A stretch of DNA of 64,000 bases from JBCCXL01 sp039191605 (GTDB lineage Bacteria; Acidobacteriota; Thermoanaerobaculia; Multivoradales; JAHZIX01): the NCBI GenBank assembly GCA_039191605.1, contig JBCCXL010000019.1, positions 62,001 through 126,000 on the forward strand. The letters run 5' to 3'. The position numbers were made by a program, and so were the translations under genes. The notes under the pieces were generated by a model. The model saw nothing but the letters and a program-made list of their open reading frames with translations, had not been told where the DNA came from and made no database searches. Numbering within the stretch: the stretch's first letter is position 1; the number at the start of each line of letters is the position of its first letter. Shown here piece after piece: positions 18,436 to 27,390 of this stretch.

Positions 18436-18843
18436 TCAGGAGGGCTCCGGCGGCGTGAACTTCGAGGTGACGTCGGGAGCGTCAGACCACAGACGCTCCA
18501 GCGCGTACACGTCCCGCACGTCGTGATGGAAGATGTGCACGACGAAGTCGCCGTAATCCATCAACACCCATTGCGCGGTGCGCTCCCCCTCGACGTGGAG
18601 AGGGCGAACCTTGTGCTCTCGCAGCGTTCGCTGCACGTGATCCGCGATGGCCTGCACCTGGCGCTGGTTCATGCCGGAGCACACCAGGAAGTAGTCAGTG
18701 AAATCGGTCACCGGCTCCAGGTGCAGCAGCTGCAGCTCCACGGCTTTGCGATCCAGCGCGGCGTGCACCGCGTGACGCACCCAGCCGGCGATATCCGGGC
18801 CGGCTTCGACGGTCGATTCGGTTGGAGCTTCGGTACTGGTCAT
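18436..18843 (-). CDS. rsfS: Ribosomal silencing factor RsfS
   Basis: The 135-residue product is the RsfS/Iojap family protein, which binds ribosomal protein uL14 and blocks subunit joining when nutrients are low. Family marks are visible: DYFLVCSGMNQRQVQAIADHV, then WVLMDYGDFVVHIFHHDVRDVYALERLW. An N-terminal 15-residue extension is acidic. Its start overlaps the stop of nadD by 4 nt (ATGA), so translation is coupled. Confidence 0.95.
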   Translation of the reverse strand: MTSTEAPTESTVEAGPDIAGWVRHAVHAALDRKAVELQLLHLEPVTDFTDYFLVCSGMNQRQVQAIADHVQRTLREHKVRPLHVEGERTAQWVLMDYGDFVVHIFHHDVRDVYALERLWSDAPDVTSKFTPPEPS

Positions 18844-19481
18844 AGGCCTTCGGTAGGGGCGGTCTTCCCGCCGTAGAGATCATACTTCCTGATGTAGGTC
18901 TCGACCAAACCCGGGAGCCAGTCCCGGGGAATCTCCTGCCCTTGGGCGAAGCGGTCGCGAATCGAGGAGGACGAGATCGGGAGAGGTTCGTTCTCCACCC
19001 ATTCCACCCGTCCCCGGTGCAGCATATCCAATAGCTCGGGGTGGTCGGTGGCGCTCTCCAGCCGGTATCCCGGCCGCACCATCACCGCTAGGCGGACAAG
19101 GCGAGAATACTGCCGCCACCGATACCAGCGAGGCAGCGACAGAAAGCTGTCGGCCCCGAGGAGCAGATAGAGCTCGTCGTCGGGATAGAGGCGGCGGAAA
19201 TGCTCAAGGGAGTGAATGGTGTAGGCCGCCCCCTGCCCCTGAAGCTCGTAATCATCGACCCGGCATCGCGCTTGATCGAGCACCGCGAGCTCCACCATGG
19301 CGTAACGCGCCCACGCCGGAGCGTAGCGGGCTCCCGGCTTGTGGGGAGGACGAGCGGTCGGCAGATAGATCACTTCATCCAGCTTCAGCTGGTCGGCAAC
19401 CCGCAGCGCTGGATCCAGATGGCCGCGATGGATGGGATCGAAGGTCCCCCCGAAGAGGGCGATTCGACGCGGCGCGCTCAT
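18840..19481 (-). CDS. nadD: Nicotinate-nucleotide adenylyltransferase
   Basis: A 213-residue NadD transfers AMP to nicotinate mononucleotide in NAD synthesis. The nucleotidyltransferase signature GGTFDPIHRGHL (residues 11-22) and the C-terminal ISSSSIRDR motif are both present. Normal length for the family. It overlaps both neighbours by 4 nt (obg upstream, rsfS downstream), confirming one operon. Confidence 0.96.
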   Translation of the reverse strand: MSAPRRIALFGGTFDPIHRGHLDPALRVADQLKLDEVIYLPTARPPHKPGARYAPAWARYAMVELAVLDQARCRVDDYELQGQGAAYTIHSLEHFRRLYPDDELYLLLGADSFLSLPRWYRWRQYSRLVRLAVMVRPGYRLESATDHPELLDMLHRGRVEWVENEPLPISSSSIRDRFAQGQEIPRDWLPGLVETYIRKYDLYGGKTAPTEGL

Positions 19482-20656
19482 GGCGTCGGCGGCTCCTCGG
19501 AGCTCCCGCCGGCGGCATCGACAGCAACCTCGGCGGCCTCTTCGGAGTCGGAGCCGAGAGCGCCGTCCCCGTCGGAGTCGGAGTCCAAATCGGAGGCCGC
19601 CTCGATCTCCTCACTGCTCCTGGAAGCGAAGGATTCGGTCATCACCTCCACCTCCGGTGCTTCGTCCAGCAGTCCACCAACCCGATACTTCAGCTCGTTG
19701 AGCCCCTGCCGGGTCGCCGCCGAGATCTCCACGTACTCCAGCCCCCGAACCTCCGCCGCCGCCCGCAGCACTTCTCGCCGGTCCTCCAGGGCGGAGTCCA
19801 GCTTCGATCCCACCAGCAGTCGGGGACGCTCCAGAAGGTCCGGGTTGTAGGTAGCCAGCTCGTCCTCGATGACCTCCAGGTCCTCCAGGGCGTCGCCTCC
19901 TTCCAGCGGGGCCAGGTCCACCAGATGGACCAGCACTCGGCAGCGCTCCGTGTGGCGCAGGAAGCGAATCCCGAGGCCGGCCCCGAGAGCCGCGCCCTCG
20001 ATCAATCCAGGAAGGTCCGCCATCACCATCGGCTCTTCAAGGGGGCCTCGATCCACCACTCCCAACTGGGGGTGGAGAGTCGTGAAGGGGTAATCCGCCA
20101 CCTTGGGCCGAGCGGCCGAAAGGGCGCTCACCAAAGTGGATTTCCCGGCGTTGGGCAGGCCCACAACGCCGATATCCGCCAGTAGCTTGAGCTCCAGGCG
20201 AATGGTTTTCTCCTCACCGGGCCAGCCGGGCTCCCAGCGTCGCGGGGCGCGATTGGTGGCGGACGAAAAGCGGGCGTTGCCGCGGCCGCCATCGCCCCCC
20301 GCCGCCACCACCAGGCGCTCCCCGTGCTCCAGAACCTCGCCCAGCAGCTCACCGCTGTCGTGATCGTAGGCCTGGGTGCCCAGGGGGACCGAAAGCTCGA
20401 GGTGCTGCCCGCGGCGACCGGTGCGGTTGGAGCCCTCTCCGTGAACCCCGCGGCCAGCGCGATAGGCCCCCGGTACCCGCAGGTGGTAGAGGGTATTTCG
20501 GTTGCTATCCCCCACCAACACCACGGAGCCACCCTTCCCCCCATCTCCACCGGAAGGCCCCCCTCGGGGAACAAACTTTTCCCGCCGAAACGCCATACAC
20601 CCGTTGCCGCCATCTCCGGCAACAACGGGAAATACCGCTTCGTCGATGAAATTCAC
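19478..20656 (-). CDS. obg: Obg/CgtA GTPase
   Basis: The 392-residue GTPase acts in 50S ribosome assembly and stress control. The glycine-rich Obg fold begins at the N-terminus (FPVVAGDGGNGCMAFRREK), followed by the G domain with GLPNAGKST, DLPGLIEGA and the SKLD motif. The OCT domain of some Obg proteins is absent; the last 60 residues are a Ser/Asp/Glu-rich acidic tail (DLDSDSDGDGALGSDSEE), as in many high-GC relatives. It follows rpmA by 56 nt in the usual order rplU-rpmA-obg. Confidence 0.96.
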   Translation of the reverse strand: MNFIDEAVFPVVAGDGGNGCMAFRREKFVPRGGPSGGDGGKGGSVVLVGDSNRNTLYHLRVPGAYRAGRGVHGEGSNRTGRRGQHLELSVPLGTQAYDHDSGELLGEVLEHGERLVVAAGGDGGRGNARFSSATNRAPRRWEPGWPGEEKTIRLELKLLADIGVVGLPNAGKSTLVSALSAARPKVADYPFTTLHPQLGVVDRGPLEEPMVMADLPGLIEGAALGAGLGIRFLRHTERCRVLVHLVDLAPLEGGDALEDLEVIEDELATYNPDLLERPRLLVGSKLDSALEDRREVLRAAAEVRGLEYVEISAATRQGLNELKYRVGGLLDEAPEVEVMTESFASRSSEEIEAASDLDSDSDGDGALGSDSEEAAEVAVDAAGGSSEEPPTP

Positions 20657-20712
20657 GCCGTGAGCCGAACCGACGCCGTCAGCGGCTCTTCAGCCAGGCT
20701 GCCGGCGGGCGC

Positions 20713-20970
20713 TTACTCGCCGCTGTTGACGTGGACGAACTTGCCCTTGCGGCCACGATCCTGAAACTGGACCACGCCGTCCGCGAGGGCAAAGAGAGTG
20801 TCGTCCTTACCTCGGCCGACGTTGCGTCCGGGGCTGAAGCGAGTGCCTCGCTGGCGCACGATGATGGTGCCGCCGCTCACTCGCTCGCCGCCGAAGCGCT
20901 TAACCCCCAGGTGCTGGGGATTGGAGTCGCGGCCATTGCGACTGGAGCCCTGTCCTTTTTTATGAGCCAT
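20713..20970 (-). CDS. rpmA: 50S ribosomal protein bL27
   Basis: An 85-residue bL27, a 50S protein near the peptidyl transferase centre. Starts MAHKKGQGSSRNGRDS and keeps the conserved GGTIIVRQRGTRFSPG block. Full length, with no N-terminal prepeptide of the Firmicute type. Directly downstream of rplU. Confidence 0.98.
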   Translation of the reverse strand: MAHKKGQGSSRNGRDSNPQHLGVKRFGGERVSGGTIIVRQRGTRFSPGRNVGRGKDDTLFALADGVVQFQDRGRKGKFVHVNSGE

Positions 20971-21065
20971 GGGATCTGTCCCTCTGCTGGGGAGCCAGAT
21001 CGAGAGCGGAATCGTGCGGTGCCGAGAGACTCGCTCTCACCCGCTCACCATCCGAACAGCCTCGA

Positions 21066-21383
21066 TCAGGCAGAAATCTCTTGAATGCGAACCCGGTGGT
21101 AATTCTGACGATGACCACGGGTACGACGATACTGCTTACGGCGCTTGAACTTGAAGACTCGGATCTTCGTGCCGCGGACCTGGGATACCAGCTCGCCGCT
21201 GACCTGCGCCCCCTCTACCAAAGGGGTGCCGACCTTCACGTCATCTTCGCTGCCGACCAGCAGAACTCGATCAAAGGCGATGGAGTCGCCCTTCTCGCCG
21301 GTGTCTTCGAGAAGCTCGACATCGATGATGTCACCGGGCTGAACGCGGTACTGCTTACCGCCGGTTTCGATTACAGCGTACAT
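21066..21383 (-). CDS. rplU: 50S ribosomal protein bL21
   Basis: A 105-residue bL21 with the family start YAVIETGGKQYRVQPGD and the basic C-terminal block KRRKQYRRTRGHRQ. AGGAG lies 6 nt before the ATG. It is the first gene of the rplU-rpmA-obg-nadD-rsfS operon; its promoter should lie in 21384-21607. Confidence 0.98.
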   Translation of the reverse strand: MYAVIETGGKQYRVQPGDIIDVELLEDTGEKGDSIAFDRVLLVGSEDDVKVGTPLVEGAQVSGELVSQVRGTKIRVFKFKRRKQYRRTRGHRQNYHRVRIQEISA

Positions 21384-21607
21384 TGCTTACTCCTAGAAAT
21401 CTGACCACGCGTGAACGTGGAGGCGGGACCTTACCACGACGCACCTTTAGCGTCAATCTACGACCGCTTCCCTCACCCCGTCCCCGATCGAACCAGTCCC
21501 ACGCCATTCTACTCTTGCTCTCAGACTGGATTATGCTTGAAGCAGCCTACCAATTCTTCGAGCCTCTCCCCCCTCCGAGGCGATCTGTCCCAAGGAGAGT
21601 CAACATC

Positions 21608-21778
21608 ATGGCGACGGCCCCAGAGTTCCTCATCTGCATCGAGTGCGAGACACCCTGCTACACCTTCGAGTGGCAGAGCGATCAGATTACGGAGATTCAA
21701 TGCCTCGCCTGCGGCAACGATGATCCGGAGCAATTCCTGCTCCAGGACGAGATGGACGCCCTCTCTGGCGGCCACTAA
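21608..21778 (+). CDS. Small zinc-ribbon protein
   Basis: A 56-residue protein with paired cysteine motifs CIECETPC and CLACGND, consistent with one zinc-binding site. The ATG at 21608 has AGGAG about 11 nt upstream. Such mini-ribbons occur near translation genes, but this one is on the opposite strand from rplU. Function unknown. The frame extends further 5' without support. Confidence 0.65.
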   Translation: MATAPEFLICIECETPCYTFEWQSDQITEIQCLACGNDDPEQFLLQDEMDALSGGH

Positions 21779-21842
21779 CCGGTCGACTCCCTGAACCTTA
21801 CGGCTACCGGGCCCCGCTGAGCCGACGTCCCGGCTCCCGACC

Positions 21843-23270
21843 CTAGGCCGCAGCTCCCCGGGCCCTGCGGGGCGAGGCGCTGGGGGTCGACTCGCCGCGA
21901 CCGCGCTCCGCGACCGGCAGCGAGAGCCGCACCCGGGTCCCAACATCTGGCTCACTCTCCACCGAGAGCGCCCCACCATGGGCTCGGGCGATGCGCTCGA
22001 CGATCGCCAGTCCTAGACCGGTACCTCCCTTTCGGGTGGAGAAGAAGAGCTCGAACATGCGGCGGCGCTCCTCCACATTCATTCCGCTCCCGTTGTCCTC
22101 CACCTCCAGGATCACGCGGTCGGAGCGCAGCAGAGAGCGCAGCACCAAACGGGGCGTCCGCTCGGTTTCGCGGGTCGCCTCCAGCGCGTTCTTCACCAGA
22201 TTCACCAACAGCTGCTGAATCTGATCCGGGTCCACCTGCACCATCGCTGCACCGCTACCGTCCTCCACCCCCGCCTCCGCTCCCAGCGCCCGCAGCTCCG
22301 CCCCCAGAGCCATCAACGCATTCTCCAATAGCTTGCTGGGCTGCATCCGCTGGGTTTCCAGCGGTCGCGAGCGCGCGTAGGAAAGGAAATCCGTCGCCAG
22401 ATGCTCGAGACGCTGGATCTCGCCATGGGTGATCGCCAACAGGCGGCGGCTCGATCCACTAGCGCAGCTCGCCTCCGATAGCTCCTCCTCCATCAGCTGC
22501 ATATTCAGCGACAGGGAGTTCAGAGGATTGCGAATCTCGTGGGCGAGGCCCGCGGCGAGGGTGCCGATATAGGCCATGCGCTCCGTCTCTGCTGCCTGCT
22601 CTTCCAGCTGCCGAGCCCGCTGCAGCAGCCACCAGATCACCACGAAGGCCAGCGCTAGCACCACTAAGGTCACCGCGCCAATGAGCCCAATGCGCCCCAG
22701 CAGGTCTCGGCGCAGGTCGACGATGCGCTGATCCAGCTCCGTAGGATCGACCTGAATCCGCAGGAAGCCGAAGTCGCCGATGGCTTCCTCCACCTCCCAC
22801 GAGTCGGTGCTTTCCTCCACTTCCCGCTGAATCGCTCCGCTTCGCTGCGGGCCGACCTCCCCCCCCTCCAGGCCGGTCGCACCGACGGGATTGGAGATCG
22901 CGGTTCGACTCTCGTTGCGAAACACCACGATGCCGTTCTTATCGGTGACCTCGACCCGCCGCACGATGTCCCGCTGCAGCAGCATCGAGTCGATATAGGT
23001 CTTGGTATCTCGATCCACCGCGATGGCGGTATAGAGGTCGCTCGGCCCCCAGGCCTCGAATTGCTCCTCCAGCTGGCCCGCGATCTCCGTCGCCTCCTGA
23101 CGGGTATCCAGCAGCGCTCGATCGATCTCCCGCTGCGAGAGGGATTCGAGGAAAAGCCAGGAAAAGAGAGCTAAATCGAAGACCACGAAGAGGGTGAGGA
23201 ACACCCCCGCGATGGCCAAGCGGCGCTGAAAAGGAGAGAGAGAGCCCAAAGGGGTGCGCGACGACTTCAT
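21843..23270 (-). CDS. Sensor histidine kinase (NtrB/ZraS-like), orphan
   Basis: The product has 475 residues from the ATG at 23270 (GGTAGGG about 8 nt upstream); an ATG at 23303 would add 11 residues. Two membrane helices (about 18-41 and 194-216) enclose a periplasmic sensor domain. The cytoplasmic part has HisKA with phospho-accepting H244 (LAAGLAHEIRNPLN) and an HATPase with N-box NLVKNALEAT, DNGSGM and GTGLGLAIV. No HAMP is obvious. No response regulator gene is adjacent; the nearest bEBP-like gene (17484) lacks a receiver domain. Signal unknown. Confidence 0.9.
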   Translation of the reverse strand: MKSSRTPLGSLSPFQRRLAIAGVFLTLFVVFDLALFSWLFLESLSQREIDRALLDTRQEATEIAGQLEEQFEAWGPSDLYTAIAVDRDTKTYIDSMLLQRDIVRRVEVTDKNGIVVFRNESRTAISNPVGATGLEGGEVGPQRSGAIQREVEESTDSWEVEEAIGDFGFLRIQVDPTELDQRIVDLRRDLLGRIGLIGAVTLVVLALAFVVIWWLLQRARQLEEQAAETERMAYIGTLAAGLAHEIRNPLNSLSLNMQLMEEELSEASCASGSSRRLLAITHGEIQRLEHLATDFLSYARSRPLETQRMQPSKLLENALMALGAELRALGAEAGVEDGSGAAMVQVDPDQIQQLLVNLVKNALEATRETERTPRLVLRSLLRSDRVILEVEDNGSGMNVEERRRMFELFFSTRKGGTGLGLAIVERIARAHGGALSVESEPDVGTRVRLSLPVAERGRGESTPSASPRRARGAAA

Positions 23271-23656
23271 GACTCGAACCCTACCACCGCGTTCGCGATT
23301 CATATCTAAATTTTTCGACTCAAATTTATCGCACTTAATTCTTGACAGATAAAAATAACTCTGCCACCATAAGCATGGTCATCGGGGAACAGTCTTTCCC
23401 TAAGGCTTCCGGCCTCCTCATCAACGAAATGATCCCGATGGGTTTGGCGGCCGAAAGCAGCACAAGGCATCACGAGCAATCAGGAGCCCCATCCGTCGAC
23501 AGACGCGTCGGACAACTCCTTCAACGCATGCCCTTCAGGACATTCCCTTCTAGACATGCCCTTCAAGAAACGTCCCTCAATACGCGCCTCTCGATCCGTG
23601 CCTTTGAAGACATTCGGGGACCACGCGATGAAGGCCCCTCGATCAGGAGACTCACA
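23271..23656. other. AT-richer divergent intergenic region
   Basis: A 386-nt gap between the divergent kinase and hsp20 genes. 23295-23370 is distinctly AT-rich and contains a perfect TTGACA (23342-23347), although no good -10 follows at 16-18 nt on the plus strand. No CIRCE (HrcA) inverted repeat was seen. Loose copies of CATGCCCTTCA/ACATTCCCTTC recur at 23527-23575. Confidence 0.45.
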
Positions 23657-24115
23657 ATGAGCACCGCCATGACCCGCATCAGCCTTCCCAACGAGCTTTT
23701 CCGCGACCGCTTCAGCCGCTTCTTCGACCAGGTATGGGACGAGAGCGCCCGCGGCCTCGCCGCCACTACCCCGGAGAACACCTCTGGCCGCGCCTGGCGG
23801 CCGGCGGTAGACATCAAGGAGACGGCAGACTTCGTCTCCCTCGCCGTCGAGCTCCCCGGCCTCACCAAAGAGGATGTCGAGGTCAGCATTGAGAATCAGA
23901 CCCTCACCCTCAGCGGCGAGCGCAAATTCGAGAAAGACGTGAAGGAAGAGAGTTACCACCGAGTCGAGCGCTCTTACGGCCGCTTCTCCCGCTCCTTCAC
24001 CCTGCCCCGAGACGTGCGCAGCGAGGAGATCGAGGCTCGTTTCCAGAACGGGCTGCTGGAGATCACCCTGCCGAAGGTGGAAGAGGCGAAGGCCCGCCGC
24101 ATCGACATCCAATAA
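23657..24115 (+). CDS. Hsp20/alpha-crystallin small heat shock protein
   Basis: A 152-residue small chaperone that holds unfolding proteins. The alpha-crystallin domain runs from WRPAVDIKE to the end, with AVELPGLTKEDVEVSIE and the closing FQNGLLEITLPK motif. AGGAGA stands 6 nt before the ATG. A strong hairpin terminates the transcript 81 nt after the stop. Confidence 0.95.
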   Translation: MSTAMTRISLPNELFRDRFSRFFDQVWDESARGLAATTPENTSGRAWRPAVDIKETADFVSLAVELPGLTKEDVEVSIENQTLTLSGERKFEKDVKEESYHRVERSYGRFSRSFTLPRDVRSEEIEARFQNGLLEITLPKVEEAKARRIDIQ

Positions 24116-24196
24116 ATCGACGCTGAATCAGCTGGCACCCAATCCGTCGATATCCATCGCGCCTTGGGCCCGGCCGGCGAGGGAGCTTCCGCTTCC

Positions 24197-24238
24197 TGCA
24201 GAACGCTCCGCCCCCTCGGCGGAGCGTTCTGCATTTAC
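24197..24238 (+). terminator. Hairpin terminator after hsp20
   Basis: A perfect 16-bp stem (24197-24212 with 24218-24233) and a 5-nt loop, followed by a short T run (ATTTACG). The weak T run makes termination plausible rather than certain. Confidence 0.75.
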
Positions 24239-24368
24239 GCTGCCGCGGCGCGGCACGCTGCCCCTCTTCGGCCGCTCAACCTGGCGCAGAGCAGGCCCTC
24301 GGGGAAATTGACCCGCCCCCGAGGGTCGAGTACGATCCAGGGGCTATGATGGTGGTTTCTCAAGCTTT

Positions 24369-26051
24369 ATGAGGTACTTAGGGACAGACCGCAGAATCGC
24401 GTTCGCCGTAAGCTGGCTAGCGCTGGTCCTGGCGCTTACCGCCGCCTGCGGCGGGACGTCATCCAGCTCTGACGGCGAAGGCAGCAGCGCGGCGGCATCC
24501 GGCAGCCAGGAAGCCGGCACGCCGCAGCGCGGCGGCACGCTGGTGGTCGCTCTCTCCGGAGACATCTCCGGCATCAACGAGCTGGTGGCCAACAGCTCCC
24601 AGATCACCACCGAGGTGATCAATCAGATGTACCTGCGACTCTTCGAGGAGCAGCCGGACATTCAGGATGCCCCGCCGACCTTCGAGCCTCGACTAGCGAA
24701 GTCCAAGAGCTGGTCCGAGGACCATAAGGTGCTGACCGTCACCCTGAGGGACGACGTCCAGTGGAGCGACGGTACGCCGATCACCGCGGAGGACGTACGC
24801 TGGACCTGGCAGGCCCAGACCCATCCTGCGGTGAGCTACGACAATGTGCTGATGAAGTCCTCGATTCAGGATGTCGAGGTGGTGGATCCGCTCACCGTGC
24901 GCTTCCACTTCAGCCACGTCTATCCGGGGCAGCTGGTCCACGCCAACGAGGGCGTGATTCTTCCCCGGCACGTCTGGGGGCAGTTGCCCTTTGAGGAATG
25001 GCGCTCGAACCCTCAATGGTTCCAGGATCATCTGGTGGTCAGCGGCCCCTTCACCCTCGATCGCTGGGAGCCGCAGCAGCGCATCGTTCTCACACCCAAC
25101 GAGAACTACTACGAGAAGGACGTTCCCTACCTCGATCGAGTGGTGCTGGAGATCGTCCCCGACGCATCCAGCCAGCTCACCCGCTTCCTCAGCAGCGATA
25201 TCGACTTCCTGCGTCAGCTGCCTTCGGCGATGGTCGAGCAGGTCCAGGAGATCCCGGAGCTGGAGGTCCAAACCTTCTGGCCGCTGCAATTCACCTCGGT
25301 GATCTGGAATTGCACCAACCCGCTCTTCGACACCGCCGAAGAGCGGCGCGCCATGGCGTTGGCGATGGATCTCGAATCTCTGGTGGGCAGCGTCTGGCAT
25401 GGCTTCGCCCGCCCCAGCCCCTCCCCCATCGTCACCGGCGTCTGGGGCCACAACCAGGAGCTGGAGCTGCTGCCGACGGATCTCGAAGAGGCCCGTCGCC
25501 TGCTCCGCAGCCAGGGCTGGGAAGATCGCAATGGTGACGGCATCCTCGATCTGGACGGTCGCCCCTTCCGCTTCGACATCACCATCAATAGCGGCAACCA
25601 GGAGCGCATGGACGCCGCGGTGATCCTGCAAGAGCAACTCGCCCGCATCGGTGTCGATGCGCAGCCTCGGGTGCTCGACTGGAGCACGGTGGAACAGCGG
25701 CTGGTGAAGTCCTCCTTCGACGCCATCATCATCGGCCTTGGCCTCGAGACCAGCCTCGATGTCTCCGCTTACTTCCACAGCGAGTCCATCGGCAACAAGC
25801 TGAACTACGGGCGGTACTCCAACCCTGAGGTCGATCGCCTGCTGGAACAGGCCCGCACCCAGGGGGAGATGAAAGACACCAAGGTCTATCTCGACCAGCT
25901 CCAGGTCATCCTGCAGCAGGACCAGCCCCAGACCATCCTCTGGGAGCCGCAGCGATTGGTGGGCGTCAACCGACGGATCCGAGACGCTACCCCAACCTCC
26001 ATCGCGACGCTGGACGACCTGCAATATTGGTGGATCGGCCCCAACCCCTAA
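24369..26051 (+). CDS. ABC transporter substrate-binding lipoprotein, family 5 (OppA/DppA-like)
   Basis: The 560-residue product begins with a lipoprotein signal (LALTAAC lipobox) and a Ser/Gly linker, then an SBP_bac_5 domain: GGTLVVALSGDI, LTVTLRDDVQWSDGTPITAEDV (family signature WSDGTPITAEDV), and the usual two lobes. It captures peptides or a related solute outside the membrane. The permease genes follow on the same strand after a 361-nt gap. No ATPase gene is present in the window. Confidence 0.92.
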   Translation: MRYLGTDRRIAFAVSWLALVLALTAACGGTSSSSDGEGSSAAASGSQEAGTPQRGGTLVVALSGDISGINELVANSSQITTEVINQMYLRLFEEQPDIQDAPPTFEPRLAKSKSWSEDHKVLTVTLRDDVQWSDGTPITAEDVRWTWQAQTHPAVSYDNVLMKSSIQDVEVVDPLTVRFHFSHVYPGQLVHANEGVILPRHVWGQLPFEEWRSNPQWFQDHLVVSGPFTLDRWEPQQRIVLTPNENYYEKDVPYLDRVVLEIVPDASSQLTRFLSSDIDFLRQLPSAMVEQVQEIPELEVQTFWPLQFTSVIWNCTNPLFDTAEERRAMALAMDLESLVGSVWHGFARPSPSPIVTGVWGHNQELELLPTDLEEARRLLRSQGWEDRNGDGILDLDGRPFRFDITINSGNQERMDAAVILQEQLARIGVDAQPRVLDWSTVEQRLVKSSFDAIIIGLGLETSLDVSAYFHSESIGNKLNYGRYSNPEVDRLLEQARTQGEMKDTKVYLDQLQVILQQDQPQTILWEPQRLVGVNRRIRDATPTSIATLDDLQYWWIGPNP

Positions 26052-26412
26052 GGCGAGTGGCCCCCCTGGAGCGAGCAGCCAAGAACGGGGCGCCGGGTCG
26101 AGCAATCGGAGAATAGCGACCGAGAAAGAGTACCCAGCTGGTGGCCGGCAGCAGCCATCGGTAGGGGAATCCTGGTGCACGCTCAGGGGAGCGTAAGCCG
26201 GAACTGAGCCGCAGCGGCACCGAGTCGCAGCGGCACCGGTAGACGGGGCCTTTCATCGAGGACAAGGCCCTCTAATCGGCGCAGCGAAGCGTCGAGATTG
26301 CCCGACGCAGGAGCGTCAGCGCGCTCCTTGAGCTACCATCGGGGCGGCCCTGGTCGTCCCCGACTCCAACCTCTCCCTACTCTCTCGCCAGCGGCCGCCC
26401 CTTCCATCCACT
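26052..26412. other. Intergenic region inside transporter cluster
   Basis: 361 nt without a convincing gene. It contains a short direct repeat (GCCGCAGCGGCACCG / GTCGCAGCGGCACCG, about 26209-26240) and a weak hairpin (GGGCCTT 26246-26252 with AAGGCCC 26264-26270) without a T run. No ribosome site is visible before the permease ATG at 26413. Confidence 0.45.
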
Positions 26413-27387
26413 ATGGGCGCCTACCTCATCCGCCGCCTCTCCGGAGCCCTCCTCCTGCTGTGGGTGATCCTCACCCTGACCTTCTTTCTCACCCGCATCG
26501 TGCCCGGCGGCCCCAGCGTTCTCTACGAGAATCCGCGGCTGACCCAGGAACAGATCGAGATCCGAAGGGCTCAGCTGGGCCTCGATCAGCCCCTCCCAGA
26601 GCAGTACTTCAGCTGGCTACAGCAGGTGCTGACGAAGGGAGATTGGGGGCATTCCTACCGCCTGCAGCGCCCCGCGCTGGACGTCATCCTGAGCTCCCTG
26701 CCCCACAGCCTGGTGCTGGGGATCTTCGCCCTGGCGCTGCAATACGGCTTAGGTATCGCTATCGGCGTAATCGCCGCCCGGCGCGCCGGCAGCTCGGTGG
26801 ACTTCCAGCTTCGCATCACCTCCCTGACCCTCTACTCGGTACCCACCTTCTGGCTCGGGCTGCTAGCGCTGATGCTTTTCCATCTCCACCTGCGCTGGCT
26901 ACCCTCCGGCGGCGTCGCCTCTCTGGACTCCGCCAGCCTCTCCTTCTGGCCCTGGCTCGGTGACCGCCTGCTTCACCTCGCCCTGCCGGCCACCGTGCTG
27001 GGAGTCTCTGCCGCCGCCGGAACCGCTCGCTTCGTCCGCAATAGCGTCCTCGAATCCCTCCACCGGGAGTACATCCAGAGTGCCCGAGCCCGCGGCCTGG
27101 GGGAGGGCAGAGTGCTGTGGGTCCACGCGCTGCGCAACTCCCTGCTGCCGGTGGTGCAGAGCTTCGGCCTCTCGCTGCCGGCGGTGCTCAACGGTGCCCT
27201 GGTCACCGAGGTGATCTTCTCGTGGCCCGGGCTGGGGAGAACTCTCTACACCGCATCCGTCGCCCGTGATTATCCGGTGATTCTCGCCGGCACCGCCTTC
27301 GGAGCGATCCTCGCCATCTCCGGAAGCCTCATCGCAGACCTTCTCGAACATTGGCTCGATCCTCGGGTTCGGCTGGACGGAGACTGA
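26413..27387 (+). CDS. ABC transporter permease, DppB/OppB type
   Basis: A 324-residue inner-membrane permease. The N-terminal helix (YLIRRLSGALLLLWVILTLTFFLTRIVPGG) and the region LDQPLPEQYFSWLQQVLTKGDWG are typical of DppB. Six predicted helices and the EAA loop (EYIQSARARGLGEGRVLWVHALRNSLLP) that contacts the ATPase are present. It forms a heterodimer with the product of the next gene (3 nt later). Confidence 0.94.
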   Translation: MGAYLIRRLSGALLLLWVILTLTFFLTRIVPGGPSVLYENPRLTQEQIEIRRAQLGLDQPLPEQYFSWLQQVLTKGDWGHSYRLQRPALDVILSSLPHSLVLGIFALALQYGLGIAIGVIAARRAGSSVDFQLRITSLTLYSVPTFWLGLLALMLFHLHLRWLPSGGVASLDSASLSFWPWLGDRLLHLALPATVLGVSAAAGTARFVRNSVLESLHREYIQSARARGLGEGRVLWVHALRNSLLPVVQSFGLSLPAVLNGALVTEVIFSWPGLGRTLYTASVARDYPVILAGTAFGAILAISGSLIADLLEHWLDPRVRLDGD

Positions 27388-27390
27388 GCC

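Noticed and set aside
24693..26180. 495-codon minus-strand ORF
   Set aside because: Antisense of the substrate-binding lipoprotein, which has a clear SBP_bac_5 signature.
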